From assembly GCF_000208745.1 (NCBI RefSeq), contig NC_030857.1, forward strand, positions 15,300,232-15,364,231: 64,000 nt of DNA. Direction: 5' to 3'. Of the stretch, positions 48,801 to 61,100 are shown in pieces; position 1 is the first letter of the stretch, and each line of letters starts with the position of its first letter. Made by a program: the position numbers and the translations under genes. The notes beneath the pieces were generated by a model. It saw only the letters and a list, made by a program, of their open reading frames with translations, was not told where the DNA came from and ran no database searches. The DNA comes from Theobroma cacao (Eukaryota; Streptophyta; Magnoliopsida; Malvales; Malvaceae).

Positions 48801-50547
48801 TATCCCAAATGTTTAACTAAAAGGAACAAGATGAAACCATGCATATCTAACCCATTTTATTAACATGTTTTGTCATATGTGGGATTCTATTTTGGGAATA
48901 CTGCTTTGTATAATCTGGGGATTCTATTCTTTAATGACAATGCTTTGTCTGATGTGGAAATATTAATAATAAAATCATAAACAGAGCATAAATAAATGGC
49001 ACAACAAATAGAAAGAATATAAAACAAACCTGCTACTGATGCCTGGACACAGATATTTAATGACTTCCCTCTTCCCCGCTGAGAAACAATACTTAAGCTG
49101 GAATATAGAAAACAAGATAAACTCTTTAGTGTCTAATTTAAATACTGAAAGTAAAAGAAAAGCCAATTGGAATATCAAAGGACCGTTTACTTGTAGACAA
49201 GGCCAGAAAAAATACCCAGATCCTTCATCAGTTGACCTACCAAAGTGTTTAGATTGATCTTTTGGTGGGAAAAACAAACAAGGGTGCACACGTTCAAGAA
49301 ACCATTAATCTATGAAGTGGTGATATGGTTTAAGTCTCTGGTGAGGATACATATTTGAGCACTCAGCTCATCAATTGCCTTAAATATAGGACGTGGTGAT
49401 ATGGCTAAAAAAGGAACAGAAGAAAGTAGAGCTATAGGGACTCCATAACATTTTATGAAGTAGGATATGTTTATTTAATTAGAATTTTGACATGCTTGAT
49501 TAGAGGTAGTTATTGTTAAGGGATCATTTCAATTTGGCGAAGATATTGAAGGAGGATAGAAATAATGCAGATTGTCAATTATGTAAGTTCTGCAGATGGA
49601 AATGGTTTTTTCTTTGCGGAGATTGCTCAAACTCAAAGGATATATTCGGTTGTTACTTTTACTAGTAGCTGTTTGTTAATTGCTTTTTACTTCTTTAAAA
49701 GTTGCTAAAAAGTAAAAGCATAATCATCATATACAATTGAAATGAGCAAATAGGTACGGTAAAAATTTAAAACATGTAGAACATAATTGATCCATATTGT
49801 TTAAACTAGAATCATGCATTCTGTTTATTTACACATTTATCTTCTTTTTTTTCTTTTTTTTTTTCTGCTTATAATAACAACCAAAAAGAGCGTAAATTTT
49901 GAAGGAACAGCAATCTAGCCCTGAGTCTACTACTACCCCAGTCCAACTCTGATCTCATTGAAATCCAAGCTAAGTTTCGAAATAAAAACAAAAATCAAAT
50001 TGATTTTACCTCTTTAAATATGCTAAGAAAGCCAAAAAAAATTATGCGTTAAAGCTATCATTTGGACAGCATTAAGAAACATTTCCTGATATCTCAAGCA
50101 TTAGATACTCAAACTTTGGATCCTTTGTTCCTTAAATTAGTTCATGATATTAAATTTATTGAGCAAGTTTGAACCCCTACAAATCAGGTCAAAAACCAAT
50201 CATACGGTTGCATTTAACTGACTTCACAATATCCATTAAACTTTCCACTATAACCACAAACTCTGTATGGCTTCTACATTCTACAGTAGCAATTTCGTTT
50301 TGGACAGCATGAAGAAACATTTCCTGAGAACCAAACGGAAGATCAATCGAGTAGAAACGGGCAAAGAAAACAAAGTGGATAACACGAAAAACCTGGAAAG
50401 AGGAAAAGGTTTGGGAAGAGAGAAGGAGCGGCGGCATTGAGAAGGAGAAGCAGGGATCTTTCGCTTGGGCTTAGCAGCGTCTTGAGGCAAGGAAGTGGAA
50501 GAGAGGAAGCGTGAAGAGTCGGAGATCGTGGCTGAGAACGCCGCCAT
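30815..50547 (-). CDS. AKHSDH: Bifunctional aspartokinase / homoserine dehydrogenase, chloroplastic
   Basis: Eighteen exons on the minus strand join in frame to 921 residues: 50547-50393, 49097-49030, 46066-45692, 43565-43477, 43379-43076, 41044-40992, 40903-40692, 40586-40499, 40420-40307, 39236-39138, 39015-38821, 38175-38093, 36929-36704, 33942-33797, 33706-33571, 32236-32153, 32068-31976 and 31060-30815. Order: Ser/Pro-rich plastid transit peptide (1 to ~70); aspartokinase domain with KFGGT at 97-101; two ACT domains (about 413-461 and 493-545); homoserine dehydrogenase with the nucleotide-binding GIIGPGLIGG at 566-575 and DLSGTDVARK near 772-781. The enzyme phosphorylates aspartate and reduces aspartate semialdehyde, steps toward Thr, Met and Ile. 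Gln448 and Gln529 align with the Arabidopsis Gln443 and Gln524 threonine-binding residues I remember, so threonine feedback is expected. Length fits the family (911-916 in Arabidopsis). Confidence 0.97.
32570..33460. repeat. Possible degenerate insertion in AK-HSDH intron 15
   Basis: The intron between exons 15 and 16 has end zones rich in CCAACCTGATTTGA / ACCTGAACC-type strings (about 32570-32660 and 33300-33460) around a very AT-rich middle. The ends look weakly inverted, as in old non-autonomous elements, but I could not align them convincingly or find a target duplication. Confidence 0.3.
34157..34182. repeat. (CA)n microsatellite
   Basis: About eleven CA units in an AK-HSDH intron. Other short simple repeats in the same gene: TA-rich at 36346-36370, GT-rich at 36530-36548, CA at 45665-45680. 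Confidence 0.85.
35881..35908. repeat. Poly-C/poly-A tract
   Basis: A run of about 16 C followed directly by about 12 A inside an AK-HSDH intron. Long poly-C is rare in plant nuclear DNA and prone to assembly error; it lies in a region without exons. Confidence 0.7.
44779..45311. mobile_element. MITE-like element, copy 2 of the ~0.5 kb TIR family (AK-HSDH intron 3)
   Basis: Ends are inverted repeats of about 75 bases: GGTAAAATATCCCC...TTAAGTTTTGATC at the left matches, inverted, GATTAAAACTTA...GGGGTTTTTATCC at the right, with AATAATTTTCAAAATGAACA against TGTCCATTTTGAAAACTAAT further in. The core (44935-45060) is GC-rich, with AGAGCACCAGATCTAGTGCTC and GGAGCCC-type inverted strings. It has no coding capacity; the open frame at 44892-45095 is a by-product of the core. 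Confidence 0.72.
46453..47278. mobile_element. Second TIR element, ~0.8 kb (AK-HSDH intron 2)
   Basis: Left end AAGGGTTATGTACACATTT... and the inverted right end AAGGTTTAATTATACATTTTG... align for about 100 bases, sharing ATAGTGAAATTATTGATTT-like and CAATTAAGTA strings. The alignment probably continues inward through CAAACACA / TAGACACAT segments. The interior has a purine-rich tract (46730-46800) and a GC-rich segment with repeated GGCCCAAGGCAGA and CCAGCC motifs. Open frames on both strands here are compositional. Long TIRs without transposase suggest a non-autonomous Mutator-like element. Confidence 0.65.
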
Positions 50548-51602
50548 TAGCTTCACTTCCAGTAGTATCCACCTCTCTCTTTTCTCTCTTTGTGAATGCC
50601 AGACGAAGAAAGACACAATTAAAGGAAAAACAGAAAAGGAGAGTTTTTTTCTTTTTCTCTTTTTTCTGTTCGTTGTCTGCTTTATTTGGCGGCTGTTTGG
50701 TTACTAATACTCACTACTACTATCGATTATCAAAGGAGCATCAACTTTGATCAGGGCAATATTGAGAGAAGCTGGGGGATGTTTATGTGCACGTGAGAAC
50801 GTGGTAACGTTGTGACATACCAGTCAAAAAGTGACATGTGGCTTGCATGTGGGATGCTTAAGTCCTTTTAACTTCAGTCTTATTATTTAATAAGATTTTC
50901 AAACATTATAAATACTCAAATTAAATTTTTGAAACTTTAATGTTATAGGCATTACTCATTAAATATATGTATCCTATTAACTTAAATTTAAAATTAATTT
51001 ATTATATTATTAAAATTAAATAATAATTATAATTAATTAATAAAAAAATAATGTTTAAAATTGTATTTTAAACAATAGATGAAGTTTAGTAAGTATTATA
51101 TTAATTATGAAGAATTTATAAACTAAAAATAATATATATATATATAATTAAATTTTGTTATGAAAATATTATTTATAATTAAGTTTGAAATAGTTTTACT
51201 ATTTGAAAGCATCCGAACTTGATTATAAGGTATTCTAATATTTGCATTTATTAGATTAAACATTTTTCATCTCTTTATCCACTTTTGATTTATTATGTCA
51301 TTTTTACTTCATTTACTTTTTTCTCTTTTTTTTATCATTTTAAAAGTAGAATTTAATTACCATGTACTACGTGTTTAAATTGTATTAACTTCTTTGTAAA
51401 ATATATTTAGGAAAAATTGAACAAATAACTAAATTGACAAGATAACATATATCAATATCATATTAAGTTTTTTTCATCTAATTACCCTTTTTTCAAAAAA
51501 ATATATATTGATCTAAATAATGTATTTATAATTTAATTTAAAAAATAAACATCTCATATCAAAATAATATAATAGAGTGGTCCCATAGATTTTAAAAAGC
51601 TT
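50548..51602. other. Upstream region of AK-HSDH and AT-rich spacer
   Basis: 50548-50720 contains the 5' leader (CT-rich on the plus strand, AG-rich on the transcribed strand). CACGTGAGAACGTGG near 50790-50805 carries ACGTG cores of the G-box type. From about 50880 on the sequence is AT-rich without genes. Confidence 0.4.
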
Positions 51603-52415
51603 TATGGTACGTTTGGTTGGCGAAATAGACAGGAATGGAATAGAATAATTATTATGTGGGAATAGAATGAAGTGAGAATAGAATAGAATAGTTATTACTT
51701 AATTTGGTATGACAAAGGGAATAGGATAAGAATAATTATTATGATTTATTGTAGTATTTGGTTGGTAATAATAATTTTGAAATAAGAAAGTAATAGAAAA
51801 TAAAAAGACAAAAACACCCTTTATTATTTATATGACATTTTATTTTNTATTTATTTATAATTTAATTAATTATAATTTAAAATATTAATATTTTATTTAA
51901 TTTAATATTATGATGATCAATTATTTTTTTTTATTTTATTTTTTTAAAATTAATAATTGATTATTTATTTAAAATATTAATAATAGATAATTTAATTATT
52001 AATATTTTTATTTAATTTAAATATTATTATGATTAATTTTTTATTTTATTAATAATTGATAATTTAAATATTAATATTTTATTTATAATTTAATATTAAT
52101 ATTTTATTAAAAGTTGAAATCAAGTGAGAGAAAGAGGAGAGAGAGAAAAATAATATTTTATACAAATGAAGTTATAATTTTTCAAACTTGTAAGGGATAT
52201 TTTTGTTTTTATCAATTTTTGAATTTATTATTCAATCATAGAATAGCTAATACTATGGGAGATGGTGGTATTAACTATTCATTGGTTTCGAAGGATTTTG
52301 AAAAATAACCATTCTTATGGAATTGCTATTTTTTGAACTATTTTTAACTAAACAAAAAAACCAAAATTTCCTTGAGAATAAATGGGAAATGGCTCCCAAC
52401 CAAACATGCTATTAT
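51603..52415. mobile_element. Possible hAT-like MITE remnant
   Basis: Starts near GTACGTTTGGTTGGCG and ends near CCAACCAAACATGC, short inverted termini of about 13 bases. The flanking interior is rich in GGAATAGAAT-type strings at the left and contains CCATTCTTATGGAATTGC at the right. The middle is nearly pure A/T and holds the single N at 51847. No coding capacity. Confidence 0.45.
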
Positions 52416-53320
52416 GCTTAGAAAAAGACAAACCACACGTGTTTTTGGTACAAGAGTGGCTTTTGGTTACCCTGTAATGGGGACTTTCTTGCCCAACCCA
52501 GCTCCAGTCTTCACAGCTAAATGTTGACACGTCGAAAATGAATAAATAAATAAATTTATAAATCTTAAAAAAATAAATATTCATCAATTATAATATAAAA
52601 TGAATATAGTTATTGATATAAAATATAAAATATTAAAATAATATGATCGACTCTGAGTATCAAGTATAAAAAAGGATGATGCTCGTATCCTATGACTCGT
52701 TACAAGTAATAAATTTTTTACCTGATTTGATTTCAAACTCGAATATAAGGTAATCAAACTTTATGTGATAAAGTCAAGTAATCTTGATGTTTAAAAATTT
52801 ATTATATTTAAAGTTCAAATGTGAGTGTGATATGTGTAAAGATGATGTGTATATATGGAAGATCTAAGAACCCTTTAGTTTAGATTTTTAAGATATGGTG
52901 TCCAACATACGTCTATCACATACATAAAATGAAGCCTCAAAATAGCTTCATCCTCTAACCACGTGAAGAGTATAGAAAAAAAGTAAGAAAAAAATTATAT
53001 AAAAAAACAAAATAAGTATAAAGAGGCCAATATGCAGTCTAGTTGGTATTAGAAACAAATGTTCGACTTGGGGTCAACAAATATGTTAGTATATTTTTAA
53101 GTGTTGGGCAATTTTAAAAGGGAAATGTGAATCTCGTATTAATTGTGTATAAGAATAAAATTAAGTATTTAAATATCATGTTATTTTTTTATTATGAGAT
53201 ATTTTTTATAAGATAAAATCGTGATAGTTAATGTGTTAGGTGGATGATGTGGACAGTAAATGAAAAAAATGCAAAAGTTGAATTGTGGGACAATTTATAT
53301 AAAAGTTGATCTATTTTTTT
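52416..53320. other. AT-rich intergenic DNA
   Basis: No gene, RNA gene or bounded repeat recognised. The short open frame at 52348-52587 lacks any feature of a real gene. Confidence 0.4.
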
Positions 53321-53700
53321 GGATAAAATATATTGAGATTCTCAACCTTTGATCATAAATGCACTCGAATTTATAAAATTTCAAAATGAATGATTCGTTT
53401 AAAAAAAATATTTTTATTGAACACATAAACTCCGTTAATCAATCATCAATATTTTTATTAGTTTAATGACATGATAATTTTTTTAAAATAATTTCATCTT
53501 TCATTAATTTTAAAAATTATTACTATTTAAACTATATTTCTTATTTTTTATTTTCTTCTTTCTTTTGAAAAAAGCTCTCTAATTCTTAATCTTGATCAAG
53601 AGAGCACCAAATTTGACGCTTCCTAATCAAGGGAGCACAATATGGTCAGATTTGGCACTTCGTGACCAAACTGAGGTAACCGTCTGACAAGAAATATAAT
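53321..53700. mobile_element. MITE-like element, copy 3 of the ~0.5 kb TIR family, end-truncated
   Basis: Begins GGATAAAATATATTGAG like the termini of the copies at 1574 and 44779. It then follows the shared internal stretch (AATCATCAATATTTTTATTAG, GACATGATAA, TTAATTTTAAAAATTATTACT) found inverted in copy 2 and directly in copy 1. The core has GATCAAGAGAGCACC and AAGGGAGCACA. I could not find the opposite terminus. Confidence 0.6.
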
Positions 53701-55104
53701 AAAGAGATTTAAAAAAAAATTAGAGGAAGAAAATATAATGTTTTAAACATTTCACGGTTATCACGTTTGAGATGAATTATTATTATTATTATCTATATTA
53801 AAACTAATGACCTTACCGAAAATTATAGTTAAAATTTAAAAATATTAGTATATTTTATTATTATTGTTTTAATTTTTCTTATTATTGAACTATATATCTT
53901 CATGCCTACTCAAATAGGGTTACTGCCCCTGTTTAGTAGCTTACTTCAATAATCTTGACAGTGAAGCAATGAAGCAAGGCGTGAACAGGCACAAAATCCC
54001 CTTTTTGCGTTTCTTATGGACCGAGTCAATTACTTTTTTGGTCCTGTGTCCTAGGTCAGACCTTTAATACCTAAAAGGGCAACCTGGTTACGTAAAACTG
54101 CCGGCCATGCCAAACACCAAAGGAGCTTATTTATTGGTCGACTTCCCTTGTCCCTTGGGTTGCGTATTTGACCCTGTCAGCTAATGTTATTTACATCAAC
54201 CGCCACGCCATTAATTACAACTACTGGTTGTAATCATTTCCCTACTTTGATATTTCAAAGTGTCAGACTATTTCCATCAATTTTTTTTATGTTAAAAATG
54301 ATATTGGTAAAAAAGAAAAATAATATAAGGTTTTAGCAATTTTCTAAATTATTTTTAAAATTTAAAATAAAGTATTATTTTATTATATTTAATTAAATTA
54401 TTATATTTTTACTTTATATTAAATAAATATTTATAATAAAAATTAGTTAATTGTTATTAAGTGAATCATTATTTATCATTTTATATTTACATAATTATAT
54501 CATCATTCTCAAAGTGAAATATTAATTAATAAGTGAATAGTTAATTACAAATTTTTATTTGATTGAAAATAAAATATAAAAATTTAATTAGTCTTATAAA
54601 AAATAAAATTTTATTTAAAAATTTTTAAAATATTATGTGAAAAAAATCATATGCTAACGTATGGAATCGTAAAGAACATTACTACTACTCGATTTTTCAC
54701 ACTTCTTTTTAAATAAAAAAATTGAAAATTTTAAAATAATTTACATACCTTTTTAATTATTACAAAAAATAAAATCTTACTCCTTTTTAAGTTTATTATG
54801 TACTGACATACCAAATCCCAAAAGATATCACTACTGCCAGGTCAATAAGTAAATAGTTAAGAGAAAGAGGGGCAGTTGGGGAATTTAAAGCCTCAACTCG
54901 CTTGCCTTCGAAATTTGACCTATACGACGGCGCATTGACAGTTCGGGTTTGTTCTCTTCCTCATGCACTGCTTGCGCCTTCTTGTCTTCCTCTACCTCTC
55001 TTAACTCTCTCTTTCCCTCCTTTTTTGCTTGAGCCCTCAAAGTCTGAAACTGGACAACCCTTTTTTTTCCTTTTTTTTTTTAATTTTAAGTTAATCTGCA
55101 TACA
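53701..55104. other. Upstream region of the CLASSY gene
   Basis: Mostly AT-rich. A more balanced segment at 53920-54260 contains no exon that I can support. The last ~200 bases (54900-55104) are pyrimidine-rich and are probably the 5' UTR. No clear TATA box. Confidence 0.4.
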
Positions 55105-58100
55105 ATGTTGAATCGGTCGATGCCGGTTGCTTCAAGAACGAGAAGTAGGGAGGATGCCAAGTTGTATAGGGAGTACAAGAAGAGGAAGGAGGAGAAGAAT
55201 ATGGCTACGGGTGAGGGTTCCAGCCGCAGTGTTAGGGGGAGTATATCTGTGGCTTCTCAAAAGGAAACCGATGAAGAGCAGATTTTGATAGAAGATTCTG
55301 ACAGTGAAGTGGTAGAGTACCGCCAACAAGGTCAACAAGACGAAGAGGCTGATCTTGTTCATCTTGAGAGTAGTAGTGATGACGATGACGATGACGATGA
55401 CGTTATTGTTTCAGTGGACGGTTCTGATGGGCTTGCTAGTGGTGAGGATAATGACGATTCGGATGACTTGGATTATGGGGGGGAGGACCAGTCAGACGAC
55501 GAAACTGTGGGTATTGAGACAGCCAGCCGTGTGAAACGAAGGCGTGGAGAGGTTGAGTTCGTCTCTGAGAAGAATGGAGTGGAAAGTTGTCAAATTTATA
55601 ACAGTCAGGGGACTCCTGTGGGACGGAAGAGAATCAAACCTGTTTTGGTTGATTCAGATGATTCTGGAGTTAATGAAGATGTAACCAGAACCAAGTCTAG
55701 CTGTAGAAAGGGAAGGGCCAGCTCCTCCAAAAGAGTTGACCTTCTTAAGATTCTTACGGATTCTATTTTGGGAGAAGAAGACTCAGGTTCTACATTGGAG
55801 GAGCCATTCCAACAGGAAACCAGTTCCGACACTTTGCCTCTAAAGTTCACTTTTGGAGTTGAGGAGACGATTCCTCCTGAGAAAACAGAATCTGAGGAAG
55901 AAATGGATGCACTTTGGGCTGAGTTCCAGTTTTGTCTTGCGTCTTCTGAGATTGGTTCTACTGATGCTCCCATAGTATGTTGTTGGCATTCAAAACAAGC
56001 AGACATATATTTCTATATAATTTGATTTTATTGCTTTTTATGTGTATGATACGTATATATGGGTGTAACTTCAGATTGGAATGTTTTAAGTATCATGGTG
56101 AATTTCTTGCATTATGTTTTTAACATTGTTGCATTTGCATTTCATTAATGTTGCTTTATTAGTATGGCAATTTTTGCTGTGCTTCTAAGCCTAGGCGCCA
56201 AGGGTGCAGTGAAATCAAGGTAAATCATGCTTGACCCCCTCCGGGTGAGATGCCATTAATCAGGTGCTCACCTTTTGGGCCCAGGCACGTTCACAAAAAT
56301 CATGTTTGACTCTAAGTGTCCCTTTGGTTCTTTTAGTTTTAGTTTCTTTTGTCAGCTATTCTTTTAATAATAAAAAGGGACAATTTCAACTCTGTTTACA
56401 AGAATAAAAGAGTAAGTAACATATTTGCACAACTTTTATTGAAGATGGAAGTGAAGAAACTTGGACCTTTGTTTATTATATTAGTTATGATAATGCTTGA
56501 TCTTTGGAACGTATTAGGCAATATACTGGAGTAAACTCTTGAATCTTTATTAACAAAATCCTTATGTTTTAAGCTTCTTAGATAGAATACATAAGGATTT
56601 TCTTTGTTACCTATGTACTCCTTTAATTATCTTTTAGAAATAAGATGCAAAACTTCTTGGTTATTTCTAAGATCTTCTAGGCACAGTTAATGTTGTCAGT
56701 AGAAAAATAACTATATGTTTATATATCTGCACAAAAAAGCATGCTCGACTTTAAGTCTCCCTTTGGTTCTTTTAGTTCTTAATTTCTTTTGTTAGCTATT
56801 CTTTTAATAATAAAAAAGGACAATTTCAGCTCTGTTTACAAGAATAATATATTTGTGCAACTTTTATTGAAGATGGAAGAGAAGAAACTTGGACCGTTGT
56901 TTATGATGTTAGTTATGATAATGTTTGATCTTTGGAACATATTAGGCCATATAGTGGAGTAAACTCTTGAATGTTTATTAACAAAATCCTTATATTTTAA
57001 GCTTCATAGATATAATACATAAGGATTTTTTTTGTCTTGTATGTACTCCATTAATTCACTTTTAGAAATAAGATGCAAAACATCTTTGTTATTAATAAGA
57101 TCTTCTAGGCACAATTAATGTTGTCAGTAGAAAAATATATATATGTTTGTACATCTAGACAAAAAAGCATGCTTGACTTTAAGTCTCCCTTTGGTTCTTT
57201 TAGTTTTTAATTTCTTTTGTTAACTATTCTTTTAATAATAAAAAGGGACAATTTCAGCTCTGTTTACAAGAATTAAAAAAAGTAAATAATATATTGGCAC
57301 TAAACTTTTATTGAAGATGAAAGTGAAGAAACTTGGACTTTTGTTTATGATATTAGTTATGATAATGTTTGATCTTTGGAACATATTAGGCGATATAGTG
57401 GAGTAAACTCTTGTATGTTTATTAACAAAATCCTTATAGTTTTAAGCTTCTTTGATTTAATGCATAAGGATTTTTTTTTGTCTTGTATGTACTCCAATAA
57501 TTATCTCTCAGAAATAAGTTCTTCGCTTCGGCAAGGGCTTTTTTCTTTGTACCTTGTGCTTCAGGCGATATAATGGCCTAGCACTGTGCATCTGTCGTCT
57601 CTAAGAACATTGGTTTCTAATTTTCAATTACTGAAATCTTGCAAGGGCAGTGAGTTTTCTTTAAAGTCACTGTCTATGTGCTTTCTGTAAGATGTGGGCC
57701 CCCTTTTTTTATTATCCAAAAAAAGAAAAAAAAGAGGATGTGAGCCTTTTTCTAGGAATTGAACCTAAGGGATTCAAACTTTCTTCTTATTTAAAATTTA
57801 GAGTATGAATCCTTCTGTGTTGCTTTGAAGCATACAGGTTAGAAACTCATAACGCAATGTGCATATACTTATTCTTTGGTGGTTTATATCTTATGGTGTT
57901 TTCCACTCTTAAAGCTGTTCAATGCTTTAGTTTTTTATATGCGTACCAAATGGCACCATCTTATATGTGTACCTAAGAGGATGTGAGCTTTTTTCTAGGA
58001 CTTGAACCTAAGGGATTTAAGCTTTCTTTTTATTTAAAAATTTGGACTGAGAACCACTCTGTGTTGCTTTGAAGCAGACAGGTTAGAAACATATAATACA

Positions 58101-61100
58101 ATGTGCGTATAGTTGTTGTTTGGTGGTTTATATCTTATGGTGCCTTCCACTCTTATAAATGTTCAACGCTTTAGTTTCTTATATGTGTACCTAATAGCAC
58201 CATCAAAGTATCAGAGAAATGTTGTGTCAGGCTGTCAGCTTGCCAGCCCATATAATTTCCAAGAAAGTCATGAGATTCTTGGTAGAAGTCTAATATAATT
58301 CATTCCAAAATAGAAAGCCTAATGATCTGCTAATACAATATTTGCATCTTTATGGGTTTCTAACCCTAGTTTTTATTTAATTATTCTTTCATGTTGAAGT
58401 TCACAAAATCTAGTCCTTATTTGATGCTTTGTATATGTGAAGCTCTTTGTATGCACAAATGCAACACATATACAAAAAGCACAACTCCATTGTTTCCTTC
58501 TTGCATGGATGTGTGTTTCCATGAATTTATACACACACACACACAAACAATGGACACACAGTCAGAAATACATCTTCCTAGAAATGCTATAAACTAAAAT
58601 AAAGGCCTTCGCTTTTGAGGTTGTAGATCTTGATTTGTTTAGAAAGGAATATCTGTCATTTCTAAGATCTTCTAGGTGCAGTTAATCTTGTTAGTAGAAA
58701 AATAGCTATATGTTTATGCATCTGCACTCCTTGAAGATTAAATTTGCAGTGAATGCTTTTGAAGCCGTACGAAAAGTTTAGTAGAGATGGTGACCTGTGT
58801 GCTATACTGTTACTGGTTGGATTCTGCTTTACCGGATCAGAGTTTGTTTGCCCTTACATTACTACTTTCAATGTCATATAGGCTGATAATTTGAGATATT
58901 AAATATGCAGAAGAGGGAGGGAGAAGTGAAAGCATGCATCTAAGTTATTTTTCCTGTGAAACTTTATCTCAACTTGTCTGCATTCTACTTTTGTATATTT
59001 GAACTGAAACTTATATTGTTCATATTGGTGAACAGGTGGGAAAAGAAGATGCTGATGTTTCTGAGGTTAAACATGACACAGCAACCCTCTGTCGTCAAGG
59101 GCATCATCATATTATCCTTGATGAAGAAATTGGATTGAAATGCAAATTTTGCTCTTTTGTACAACTGGAGATCAAATATATTGTACCACCTTTTGTAAGT
59201 TGTGTACGATCCTCTATTCTTAATATTTATAATAATCTATGTTGAAATTTGTTGAAATTAATTTTTATTGCTGGATATACAAAGTATTTTTGGCTCGCTT
59301 TCCCCTTACTTTTGTATTGCTTATTCAAAGTTGAAACACAAATCTGCCAGAAGCTGGGTTGTTTAATTGGCATTTTTGTTTTTGAAATATATTAGGTAAT
59401 GTTTGTGCTACGAATAGCTGGAATTTTAAGCCCACTTCATAAAACTTGATGGATATAGATTTCTACAATTTCAATGAAAACTATGATGGTAGACAAGCTA
59501 AATGGCTCAAAACTATTGATATGGATATTTGCAAGTCAGACGTAATATGTTTTTTGTTGGCAACACTTGAGTAAATAGCTCTTACTAACATCAGATATTT
59601 GATTCTTCATAATTTGGTTACGCTTATTGCAGATGACAGATCCGTATGGAAAATTTGAGAGGCGAGACTTTGGCATGGTGGACGCTGCTATATTTGATGG
59701 CCTTCAATATCACGACTCTGACTGTGATATGCCTGGTTGTGATCCCTGGGCAGATATCCAAGGCACAGTGTGGGAAATCATTCCGAAAGTAAAAGGTCAA
59801 CTGTACCCGCATCAGCGTGAAGGTTTTGAATTTATTTGGAATAATATAGCAGGAGGAATATATCGAGATAAGTCAAAAAACTCATCCAATGGTGGTGGTG
59901 GATGCATTATATCTCATGCTCCTGGGACAGGGAAAACTCTCCTAACCATAGTCTTTCTATACACATATTTAAAAGAATATCCAGGTTGCAGGCCAGTGAT
60001 TGTTGCTCCTCGAAGTATGCTACTCACGTGGGCAGCAGAGTTTAGGAAGTGGAAGGTTGATATTCCCTTTCACAATCTGAACAGTCTGGATTTTACTGGC
60101 AAGGAAAAAGCAAAGGGTATTGGTCTTTATGAAAAATTTAAACAGAATGTCCCAGATGGACCTCTTGCCCGTCGTTTGGTGAAATTGCTTTCCTGGAAAT
60201 CTGATGGAGGCATTTTGGGGGTCAGTTATCGACTCTTTGAGCAACTTGCTGGGACAGAGAATAAGGGGAAAAGAAAATGTACAGCTATAGATAAGCATGT
60301 CAGTAGAATCCTTCTTGAGCTTCCTGGTCTCTTTGTTCTTGATGAAGGCCACACACCTAGGAATGAAGGAACTCTTATGTGGAAGGCTTTGTCAATGATT
60401 AAAACAGAACGCCGGATCATTCTCTCTGGAACTCCTTTCCAGAATAACTTTGATGAGCTCTTCAACACACTCTGCTTAGTGAGACCGAAATTTGCAGAAG
60501 GAATCCAGTCAAGAAACCAAGAAAGGGTTGGTAAAAATTGCCGTTTCAAAAGAAATGAAGCAAAAGAGAAATGGGCCTCTTTGACTGGTTCCATTGGCAA
60601 AGTTGCTGATAGAGATGAAGCTGGGAAACTGAAAGAGCTTAGAGCTGTAATTAAACCATTTGTGCATGTGCATAAAGGTACAATCTTACAAACTACCCTT
60701 CCTGGTTTGAGGCATTCTGTGGTTGTTTTACAGCCATCTGACCTTCAGAAGAAAATTCTTGAGCGTCTTAAGGAAACAAAGAATGCTCTTTTCTTAGATT
60801 ATTATGTGTCCTTGATCTCCATCCATCCCTCTTTGTTGCAGCAGTTATCAGATCAGAAGGATGTTATGGAAAGTGTTAGCTCCATTGCTCGCATGGATGA
60901 GTTAGAAAGAATAAGACTGAAGCCGGATAAAGGAGTTAAAACAAAATTCCTTAAGGAACTGCTTAAGTTTAGTGAAGCTCTGGATGAGAAGGTCATCGTT
61001 TTCAGTCAATATCTTGAACCACTAAACTTAATAATGGATCAGCTTAAGGATTTTTTTAAATGGAAGGAAGGGGAGGAGATACTGTACATGCATGGAAAAT

